A stretch of DNA of 27,500 bases from Bigelowiella natans CCMP2755 (Eukaryota; Cercozoa; Chlorarachniophyceae), in NCBI GenBank assembly GCA_000320545.1, contig ADNK01000523.1:1-27500 (forward strand), read 5' to 3'. The number at the start of each line of letters is the position of its first letter. Within the stretch, counting starts at the first letter, position 1. Position numbers and translations under genes: made by a program. Below, piece by piece: positions 19,706 to 27,500 of this stretch. The notes under the pieces are model-generated. The model saw nothing but the letters and a program-made list of their open reading frames with translations. It had not been told where the DNA came from and searched no databases.

Positions 19706-20786
19706 ATGGATTCAGAGACATTCTCGGGAACAAGCTCTGAGTTTCTCGAAGATGTAGATGATTACATGGATGAGGAAGAGTCCATTTGGTCTGCAATGAC
19801 CTTCAATGATGTGAAAATATTACCGGGGAGCAGCTCTGAAAACTTTGACGCAAACCTTCTTCATCACTCGCTAATGGAAAATGCATCGGAGCCATATGAT
19901 AGCAGCGAAAATGAAAGTAGCGTACAATCATCTACAAGTACTCAGCAGGAAATGGTGTTCGACTATGCAGCACCTTCTACTGCATGTGACATTACCCGGG
20001 GCTCTCCTGTCCGTGTACCTTCGACGAGACAGAATACTACTGTTACTCTCCCAAATGATACAAAGGAAACATTCAATCACCACTGTCCATGTTGTGGATC
20101 TATAATTGATACTTCTGGTGTGCTAAAAATTTGAATTCTTTGACTAAATTTACGAATTTAATCCTTAATGTGCTTATACAGGTATTGGATACCACATTCA
20201 TCTTCTTAGATGTATGCAAAATGCTACGAAGAAACATTTCGTTAGAACTCCCCAGAAAACAGACAAAATGGATATGAACGCAACAGAAAATCTGCAAAAA
20301 CGAGTTCGTGATATCAAAGAACGCATCTCCAAAGTTAATTTGAGAGATCGCATTTCACTCATGGAAAGCTTTTATCGAATCTCTCGTTATGCGCAGCCAT
20401 TTGAAGAGAAGGCTCCATCCTCATCAAATGCATCCTCTTCGAATTCGTTAAGTTCCTCAGCAATAACATCTGGATGTCGTAACTTGGACAATCGTGCGCT
20501 ATCATTACTTTACACAGTGCAAGATCCTGGAAGAAATACCGTGAAAAGGAGATTGTCCGCTCCGGCAGTAATCTCAAAGAATGTAGAGATACGTGTGACC
20601 GCGACAGGTTCGATTAGATTTGAGGATGCCAGCAATAAACGCCTTAGAGAAGAAGCTTTGAGGAGAGGCAAAAGTGTCCGTAAAGACATCAAACCAAAAG
20701 GTCGAAGAGGCAGACCAAGAAAAAATGAGAAAAAAAAGTCTGAAAAGGATGCGAAAAGGCATTGGAACAAAACATTGGTTGCTTAG
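19706..20786 (+). CDS. Nuclear protein with CxxC...H zinc-finger-like motif and AT-hook, two exons, complete
   Basis: Exon 1 is 19706-20117 (ATG), exon 2 is 20182-20786 (TAG); the 64-nt intron (G|GTGTGC ... atacag) splits a Gly codon, giving 338 aa. The N-terminal third is acidic and Ser-rich (SEFLEDVDDYMDEEESIW). The splice joins HHCPCCGSIIDTSG to IGYHIHLLRC, making a C-x2-C-x12-H-x-H-x3-C arrangement that could bind zinc. A basic helical part follows (LQKRVRDIKERISKVNLRDR), then a Ser run, and the C-terminus carries KPKGRRGRPRKNEKKK, a classic AT-hook core (GRP flanked by basic residues) inside a bipartite-NLS-like region. It probably binds AT-rich DNA as a chromatin or transcription protein; the specific family is not recognised. 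The second exon is unusually long for this window. Confidence 0.8.
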
Positions 20787-21678
20787 TTACAACTTCCCAT
20801 TTATGCTGTCATCAACTTACAAAATTCCATAATCCATCATAGCGTCTGTCGTCAATGTTAGCTACAGGATGCCCCTTGACATTCTTGACGTCATGATTCC
20901 TGACATTTCACGCTCACTAAACAGTCGTATTGCAGGGTCCTACATCGCATGGATGCATTTCATACGCAAATGAAACAATTTGTTTCTGTTTCATGTGCAT
21001 TTTCATCTTTTGTTCTCATGCTTTCTCTAGATCTTTCCAAGCTAGCAAGCTGCGATATCGGTCCTACATGCCTAGATGCACTCGCGTCGCGAATGATGAA
21101 CATTGCAAAGGTCTAAAGGTCAGCACAATCTAGAAATCTAGACGTTGTGTGTCATTCAGCAAAACGTTCCATTAAGCTGTGCGGAAATCTTGGCATGCTT
21201 CTTGCTAGCTTGTGCACATCGCATTCCATGCATGCATTGACGCTAAGAAAAACGGCAGTGTTCTCTCATTGTTACATAATCACCATCTAGACCATGTGCG
21301 TTCGCTCTTATCTATCATCTGGCTAAATATCTTGTAGTAGCTGTGTGGCTCCACTCCTGTGCTGCTGGTGCTGATTGCAAAAGTCATTGGTTGCTTCAGC
21401 ATCCAGCATACAACCTAGCAACGAACGTACGATGCCATTACACTGGATAGAATTGCTACTTATTCTTCTTCCCTTTCTGATTCAACTTGCTTGGAAGAAC
21501 TATCTTGCCCTAAAACGTAGGTCAGCGTAGTTTAGTAGCTTTGAAAACACAAAAAAGAAAATCAAATTAGGACCGTGAGTTGATCCTTTGCACCCAACAT
21601 GAATACTGAACCTAGATTTTTTGCTGCTTTGACTTGTTGCCTTAAAATACAATGTGACAAGTGATAATATTATTTGTG
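20787..21678. other. Convergent intergenic region, no supported gene
   Basis: This is the 3' flank of the AT-hook gene (+) and the DPF/NPF gene (-). It has no microsatellites. A short plus-strand open frame at about 20837-20971 (YRMPLDILDVMIPDISRSLN) looks protein-like but has no start, family or splice partner. The DNA is rich in GCATGC-like words, as at 4.9-5.5 kb and 25.9-26.4 kb, and may be decayed repeat. Confidence 0.35.
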
Positions 21679-22406
21679 TCAACACAGCATTGAAGTGCCA
21701 AATGCAAAATGAGTCGCTTGGTCACTCTCTTGCCTTGTGCCATTGCAGTTTCTGTACTGAGAAATCGTCATGGGTCTTCTTTCATGTTCATTTTTGTTCG
21801 ATCTTGTCTTTCGTAAGCCTGTATAGTTTCACAAATGTAAGTTTCCAAACATGAATTTGCGGTGCTTCCGTTGCCAAGTGTTGATAATCTTACCTGAATT
21901 TCCGGTCGCTCTAACTCCGAGCTGGCGATTCATGAAATGGGCTAGAGATCCTTGTGTATTTCCACCTCCTTTAATTTTCCTGAATGCAACTTTTCAGATC
22001 TTCAAAGCAGATCTGAAGAGCAAATATACCAGTATTGCGTAGAAATTTTTGCCCTTTCTCCTGTCTTCTTCGTGTTAATTTTTTCCCTTCCACTCGGACA
22101 CCTTGCGGGAGGGGTCTTTGATCTGCCACTCATCGGCCTCTGTTTCACCCCCATCTTCGTGATAAAGGGATCCCTTTCATTTGTCACGTTGTTTTTCGTG
22201 TCGTGAGTTCTAGGTCTCTGCTTCATCTGATTTCCTTTGTTACTGAGATCATTATTTCCATCCATTTTCATTAGGTCCTCAGCAAAGGGATTCCAGCTCT
22301 CCTCCGTGTTTTTATCCCGGGATGGATCAGAACCAGTCTTGCTCTTGGAGTTGAATGGGTCCCACGTTGACTGGGATTCAAACGAGGTGGCTCTTCTCCG
22401 ACGCAT
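21679..22406 (-). CDS. Small protein with DPF and NPF endocytic-adaptor motifs, three exons
   Basis: Exons 22102-22406 (start MRRRRATSFESQ), 21894-21979 and 21679-21818 (TGA) join in phase and give 176 aa. Donor GTAAGA follows exon 2. Exon 1 contains TWDPFNS, SWNPFAED and RDPFITK. DPF motifs bind the AP-2 alpha appendage and NPF binds EH domains, both typical of clathrin-coat accessory proteins. The chain is Lys/Arg/Ser/Asn-rich and probably disordered, as expected of such adaptors; no folded domain (ENTH, BAR) is visible. The frame stays open upstream of the chosen ATG, so a further 5' exon is possible; the donor chosen at 22102 (AG|GTGTCC) has an alternative about 60 nt further on. It is divergent from the RGS gene with only 201 bp between starts. 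The function assignment is motif-based inference. Confidence 0.65.
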
Positions 22407-22607
22407 CTTTCGGGTTGGATGGGAAAAGAAGAAAATGGGTTTTGAGGGCACGCAGTGGTTGCCTTCTTTCTGCGACGAATATCATCATGCGACAATCATT
22501 TTCTGCATGTCGCACCATGATTGTTCAGGCTTTCCGAACCACGAAACCAGGAAAGATTAGACCGGGAAAATTACCTAAAATGCCTCAGTCACAACAGAAC
22601 AGCCATC
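22407..22607. promoter_or_regulatory. Compact divergent promoter region
   Basis: The 201 bp between the minus start at 22406 and the plus start at 22608 must carry the promoters of both genes if both start codons are right. Plus-strand frames through it are shadows of the minus frame. No TATA element is evident. Confidence 0.4.
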
Positions 22608-25544
22608 ATGGCTACCGCCGGCGGCGACGGCTTCGGACCTGCGGCCGAGATGAAGCTCCAGATCCAGATCCAGCACCATACCAAGCCGCTCGCTGAAACC
22701 GTCCAAGCGCTCTCAAAGTCTCATAGAGTGCTCATGCAAAAAATATCCGATCTTGAGAGCAAGGTTGGGGTCAAAGGAACACAACAAAATGGCGATGCCC
22801 TGCCTACTTTTATGTGTTCGGAACACACTATTTCCAGGTGAAAGATCTCTCAGGAAGGCTGCATCGTAGCCAGGTAGTTCGAAAGGCGATTCGTGTTCAG
22901 AAAGCTATGCGGGCACGACAGGGGCGACTCGACCATGATGGAAAGAAAAAGGATTCGGGCCCAAGTGCAAGGCGTAATGTGACGAAGGTATTATACTCTC
23001 TCTCTCTCCCTCCCTCCCTCCCTCTCATCGTCTCTTTCTATAGCTACACTTTAGCCACTCTCTCAGTTTTATGGTCTAGATGAAAATGCAGACATGCAGG
23101 GATGCATGCACTTCTGACGCCTAATCGATTGAGATTTGTACTTGTTGTTTGTTTTTCAGCTCCCAAAGAAGCTGACATCGAAGTAGTGATTCACCATACA
23201 ATTATGAGCTCCATCTGAAATCTTCCGATGACGACTAATGAGCAACCATCGTTAAGAAATACATTCGCTCTTCCTTTCCACTCCTCTTCACTCCTCTCGT
23301 TCAGAATTGCTGTTTTGCAGGCGCGAGCTGAGGTTGATTCTGCGAGATCCTCAAGGATTCACAGCCTTTCACAAATTTTGGTACTACGACATTTGGGTTT
23401 TCGCGCATATTATAGGAACGAGTATGCATACAAACATTCAATGAAAAAAGGTATATTTATTAAAGTTCATTCTCTTGGTAATTCAGTGTGAAGCAGACCT
23501 GTGGGGAAAATCCAGTTTTCTGGAAGAAGGTCGACATCGTCGTCATCATCTCGTGATTCGATACATTTATCTGCTCGCTATCTCACCCAATCTAAATAGC
23601 TGCATTTAATCTCCACATCTACGTGGGGAATGCACACAATATAGCTTCACACACAAAAACACAACACTGTGCACCATAATGAAACAGTAGCCAACCGTCC
23701 CCGTAATGTCGTTTTCATATGTTCCTTCCTTTTCCCCGCTGAAGATAGCTCCATAATCTCCAGCAATCTCTTGAATTATCATCATTATCATCAGTGTAAC
23801 GACTTTATAGATGAGTGCACGTGCACGCTAGAGGATATTGCTCAGGTATCGAAATTTATTCCCAAACCTTGATGCACGATATCAAACGTTGATAAGCAAA
23901 AGGCGTGCGTCACAATGCACAAGATGTAATCATCTTGACCAAACTTGCAAATCTCCACAAAAGGAGAGCAGCAAAAGGAGAACAAAGCGCGATTGATGAA
24001 AATATTCATCCCTGCAGCGACGAGTCTGCCGTGCATGGACCTGTTACAAGAGAGCACAAATAATATCAATATATCCATGAATGGGAGTTTCTCCACAGCA
24101 AACATGTAAAATGACATCTCCAACTGAGCTCTTTTTGTGCACGCAGCTAGAGCAAGCAGGGATGGATCCATCGGAGCTTTTCGCACCCCCAAATACCCCC
24201 GACCCGTCACTCCAGGTAGTAATAGTAGTGGTTGGTGATAGTAGTATTAGCTATGCTATCTATGATGATGATGAGAAACGGAATTGTATAAGAAGCTTGG
24301 TATTGTGGTCTAAATTGAGGTCTGTTTCTAAGCACGTTGAAGCTCGTGTGCCGTGTATCGTGTGTTTTGATATGATTCGGATACGTAATACATAACATAA
24401 ATCGCTCGCACTCCCCCACCCACCTAAGGTTGCGAAAACAATTTTCTTCGACTTCATCGTGGCAGGGAGCCCGAATGAAGTCAGTGTTTCAAAGGTACTA
24501 CTGTTGTCCTTAAATCAGCTTGAGAAATCAAACTACCCCCCCTCCCCCTCCCCCCCCCTCTCTCTCTACTCCGACTCTCTAAGCTTCATAGATACAATGT
24601 ATAACGGTGGTATGTGATTCATCAAACAGGTATTGGTGACCAGGATAACCAAAGGAGTCCACAAGTAATATGAATGGCTGCAATTCGTGAAATCTGTGTA
24701 TCCGCTTTGCTGCACGTGTGCATTTGTGTAAGGAGTCGCCTCTTCTCTCCCGCTCCTCTCCCCTCCCCCTTCCCCCCTTTCTCTCCCTCTGTGTGCGAGC
24801 GCGCACTTGGGCTGTCGCGTGTTTACACAGCCCATAACATAGCATCAATATTACGTTCCATATACAAATGGCCTAGTCTTTATTTGATTTTCTGTTATTG
24901 TGCCATTAGGCTTCTCCGCATCCAAAACAAGTCCACTTTGGTAGAACACGGCAACGGATATGCGCTCTCTGAGTTTTTGTTTAGCTTTGGAATGATATAA
25001 TTTTCCAAGATCCTTCTGCATGCTATTCACCGCCTCTCTTTCGCTGTGTTTTGCACGGCAGAGAAGTTAGTCGATGCAAGCATCTAATGAATGAATGGCT
25101 CTTCCTCCTCTTCCTCCTCCTCCTCCTCCTCCTCCTCCTCCTCTCTCTCTCTTCCGTCTCCTCCCTCCATATGCTTCCGCACCAGTCGGAGATGCTACGT
25201 AGCGTCAAGGACGCTCAGACGGAGATATTTGCCCTGATGGTACATACAGAGAATCTCACATAATGATAGCCTCACAATTCCACTTTTTCTTCACTTCAAA
25301 TACAAAACAACTGTGGCTACATTCCTGGTCATATGGGAAAGCCTTGGATATAGTTTCTCTCTTCAATTTTTCTATAACTGTTGTTGCTACATGCAAGATC
25401 CACAGCCGGGGTAGGGGATTGATATAATCGACTGAAGAGGAGAGTGGTTGTCGTAATAGTCATCGATCACCTGTTGATTTCGTCATTAGGCTAACTACAC
25501 ATTACGGCTGTTTCATGACTCAGAAATGTAAATCTACCTCAAAG

Positions 25545-25581
<37 letters not shown>

Positions 25582-25731
25582 CGTGTGTTTGTGTGCGTGT
25601 GTGTGTACTGGTCATGTGCATGTCTAGTACCCAATCATCAGTGCAATCATGCTCTTTATTTCCCATAATCTTTCTTTTAGATACGCGGAGTACCGCGCTA
25701 CAACTCCTTTGCAGATAGGAGACGGGGGTGA
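22608..25731 (+). CDS. RGS-domain protein with N-terminal helical region, ten exons
   Basis: Exons 22608-22763 (ATG), 22838-22987, 23160-23182, 23321-23380, 23487-23552, 23764-23845, 24147-24234, 24466-24494, 25186-25239 and 25681-25731 (TGA) join in phase: 252 aa. RGS domains accelerate GTP hydrolysis on G-alpha. The N-terminal ~105 residues are helical and basic (AETVQALSKSHRVLMQKISD, KAIRVQKAMRARQGR). The RGS core follows: RELRLILRDPQGFTAFHKF (helix with LxxxxGxxAFxxF), CGENPVFWKKV (the ENxxFW signature), NDFIDE, PNEVSVSK (compare EVNLDS) and SVKDAQTEIFALM (the conserved DEAQxxIFxLM), then PRYNSF. The segment between NDFI and PNEV is longer than usual. Exons 3, 8 and 10 are less certain; the TAG at 23184 is removed only if the GTAGTG donor is used, and the last exon has an alternative frame open to 25852. 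The 691-nt and 441-nt introns hold microsatellites. Confidence 0.6.
22996..23026. repeat. (CT)n(CCCT)n microsatellite
   Basis: It lies at the 5' end of the RGS intron 22988-23159 and marks the return of simple repeats after a long gap. Confidence 0.9.
25101..25152. repeat. (CCT)n(CT)n microsatellite
   Basis: A pyrimidine tract preceding the acceptor at 25185 of an RGS exon; it may serve as the polypyrimidine tract. Confidence 0.95.
25547..25607. repeat. (GT)n microsatellite, interrupted
   Basis: GT units with TTC, TTT and GCG interruptions in the last RGS intron (25240-25680). Confidence 0.95.
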
Positions 25732-26473
25732 TAGCAAGGAAAATGATGATGGCGAGAGCGGAGGAGGAGCTGCTGGGTTGATTGGAATGCTCACAAGCCG
25801 TCTGCCCACAGCAATGATGATGAAGGGTTACAGCAACAATGCATCGTCGTAATCGATTAGCAGTAGTAGCGACTTTTGCTGCTCTATTTATCCATGTACA
25901 TTTATTTGTATGTGTGGTTCAAATCAAACTTCATGAACACGGTTGATGATACTACTCGATCATGGTCGGGGCGCGTGCACTAGCCATGGGGTGATCCTTT
26001 TGAGTGATCACCGTGCTTTTCGTCACGAAGCCTTGACAACGACGGCATCGATGCATCGTTGCGCATTTCTAATAGCCATTGCAGTGCATGAGAGTGCTTA
26101 CACTGTGCTGTGACAGCACACTACATGTCTAATGGTGTGCACAGGGGCTGCTGCATGTCATCCTCAAGCTGGGGTGCACAACCCAACTCCAGAACGAAAC
26201 TGAGCACGCTGAAACCGCGGCTTGGTTCAATTTTTCAATCATGCACAAACTAGATCTAGGAAGATGATGTTTGTCCAAAACATCGCCATCTCATGATGTC
26301 GCTACAAGAGAGAAAAATGGCACGCTGAAGGTTGATGACATCAACTGCTGCGTTGACAGCGCCGACTTGCTTCTCCAAGTGTTTGTGGAATCCGTTCAGA
26401 CTGCAATTGCGGACAAGGGGAAGCTAGAAAGTTGAATCACCGAGCATTTTCAATCACAATGGCTCATTTCGCT
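25732..26473. other. Region without a supported gene
   Basis: The 3' flank of the RGS gene. The plus strand has an uninterrupted frame at about 26271-26434 (GTLKVDDINCCVDSADLLLQ) that looks protein-like but has no start, partner exon or family match. The rest is rich in GCATCGATGC and GTGCAC words and free of microsatellites. Confidence 0.3.
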
Positions 26474-26716
26474 TCATTGACCCTGCCCACCAAGACCACA
26501 CCTCATTTCAATCATCTCGTTTGTTCCCTGCCTCAGAAGGAATTCCACTTGCGAGCCTTTCGCCACCCATCGATCGACTTGACTCCTCCTTGAAAAGTTT
26601 CCGTCTTGTTTGAAACCTAGGCACACGATCTTAGCGAGATTATCAATCGCAAATCTGCAATTGTAGCCCTGCAGCTGTTTCTCATTTTCAGCGTCCAGCG
26701 ATTGCACCCTGCTCGT
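26474..26716 (-). CDS. Tentative terminal exon, unrecognised
   Basis: An acceptor (tctcacaacag) at 26717 is followed by 80 codons to a TGA at 26474. The peptide begins TSRVQSLDAENEKQLQGYNC and includes DNLAKIVCLGFKQDGNFSRR. There is no ATG near its start, so it would be a 3' exon; a phase-0 partner ending ...KKSVQMQ before a GTGATT donor lies at about 26930-26967. The upstream chain is unclear and would approach the plus-strand gene at 27096. No family is recognised. Confidence 0.25.
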   Translation of the reverse strand, partial: TSRVQSLDAENEKQLQGYNCRFAIDNLAKIVCLGFKQDGNFSRRSQVDRWVAKGSQVEFLLRQGTNEMIEMRCGLGGQGQ

Positions 26717-27095
26717 CTGTTGTGAGATGTGGGTTTTGCGACGCACATGTACGTTGCCATGTAGTAAAATTATTATCGTCAAAACATCTTAAATAATTGA
26801 AAGATCGATCTTAAACTCCAAAATCGCAAACCGCCCCGAATAGTCCTGAGTCACAGCGATCCTTCCAAGCAGTCAGGTAAAACTCCGATGGACTTCGTAT
26901 AGGAATTGGGTGACGACGCAAGCAGCAAATCACCTGCATTTGTACCGATTTTTTAACGAAAAACTTCGGTATCGACAGAGAGCAAACAGCGGATCTGACG
27001 TGACCAAATCGGGCGCCCTCCGCCTCCTCCTCCTCCCAACTCTCCTTTTCCAAAAGACGGATCACGACGAGGGAGGTCCATCATTACTTCGATCC
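26717..27095. other. Upstream region of the 27096 gene
   Basis: It precedes the plus-strand start at 27096. It contains minus-strand open frames (Glu-rich over 27010-27060) that mirror a plus-strand CCT-rich tract, and I treat these as shadows. It may include 5' exons of the minus-strand model at 26474. Confidence 0.35.
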
Positions 27096-27500
27096 ATGGC
27101 TTCGTCTATGGTGGTAGTAGAGGATGATGATCCACTCACGGCCTTCAGTAAACAGCAGCAGCAGCAGCAGCAGCCGCAAGGTATGACGTTCCGCCTCCTC
27201 TCTTGCAGCATTTTTGTTGTGCTGAATATGCTTACAACCAACACAAATCTTCAAAACGCTATGATTTGAGACTCACAAGCATGTCATTTACACATTCTCA
27301 GCGGAAGCTACTGCCGTTACTGCTCTGGGTGGAGGGGAGCAAAATACGACTGGGATTTCAACTGATCAGAAGAAGGAGGAGGACGACGAAGGAAATAAAG
27401 AGCAGAAGATGACGACGATTCCCTTGTCGAACGACGAGAATCTGACTGCGGCAGAGTTGCGCGCAAAATACAGGATCGGGGGTGGCGCGAGGAAGACTTC
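27096..27500 (+). CDS. 5' end of an unrecognised gene, truncated by the window edge
   Basis: Exon 1 is 27096-27180: ATG, then MASSMVVVEDDDPLTAFSK and a run of seven Gln ending in Pro-Gln. It ends phase 1 at G|GTATGA. Exon 2 begins at 27302 (acceptor cattctcag), completes an Ala codon and stays open to the window end. Its sequence is acidic/basic and low-complexity (TDQKKEEDDEGNKEQK), then NLTAAELRAKYRIGGGARK, which looks like the start of a folded or helical part. The polyQ tract comes from a (CAG)n repeat. Both ends of the intron are good and only one frame stays open across exon 2. No family can be named from this fragment. Confidence 0.6.

Noticed and set aside
25681-25852. Longer last exon of the RGS gene (frame ending NNASS)
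   Set aside because: It needs a phase-2 entry while the preceding exon ends in phase 0; the phase-0 reading PRYNSF also fits the end of an RGS box.

Overview
The window is nuclear DNA from an intron-rich unicellular eukaryote. Exons are short (mostly 17-300 nt), introns follow GT-AG with one likely GC-AG, and homologous proteins appear only after splicing by eye. Long open frames are poor guides here: the longest unspliced ones (181 and 168 codons) are not genes, while conserved proteins are cut into pieces of 5-100 codons. I cannot name the species. Gene content (AFG1-like ATPase, EMG1/NEP1, an RGS protein, a C2/FYVE membrane protein) fits a protist. Exon edges come from matching reading phase, splice-site sequence and family motifs; no transcript data were used.

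Layout. 1-1259 (+): C-terminal exons of an AFG1/ZapE-type ATPase. 2079-4501 (-): complete EMG1/NEP1 rRNA methyltransferase in 11 exons. 4380-4886 (+): weak gene overlapping the EMG1 5' end in antisense. 5624-7473 (-) and 7872-8966 (-): two unrecognised spliced genes, the first crossing a stretch that looks like bad base calling (about 6380-6760). 9224-9810 (+): tentative short gene. 10305-11552 (-) and 11812-12724 (-): two unrecognised genes in tandem. 13197-14870 (+): candidate secreted thioredoxin-fold protein with a CSAC motif. 15471-19197 (-): 17-exon PH-FYVE-like-C2 protein with a C-terminal membrane region, the most striking gene here. 19706-20786 (+): zinc-finger/AT-hook nuclear protein. 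21679-22406 (-): protein with DPF and NPF endocytic motifs, divergent from 22608-25731 (+), a ten-exon RGS-domain protein. 26474-26716 (-): tentative. 27096-27500 (+): start of a gene running off the end.

Shared themes. Several products would act in membrane traffic or lipid signalling (C2/PH/FYVE, DPF/NPF, RGS), but there is no evidence of co-regulation; neighbours are simply divergent or convergent. Gene starts lie in divergent pairs at 12725-13196, 19198-19705 and 22407-22607, which are likely bidirectional promoters. Microsatellites (CT, GT, AT and trinucleotides) are dense in 1-12.3 kb and return at 23-25.6 kb, but are missing from about 12.3-23.0 kb. They lie mostly in introns and intergenic DNA. 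I found no rRNA, convincing tRNA, CRISPR or intact mobile element.
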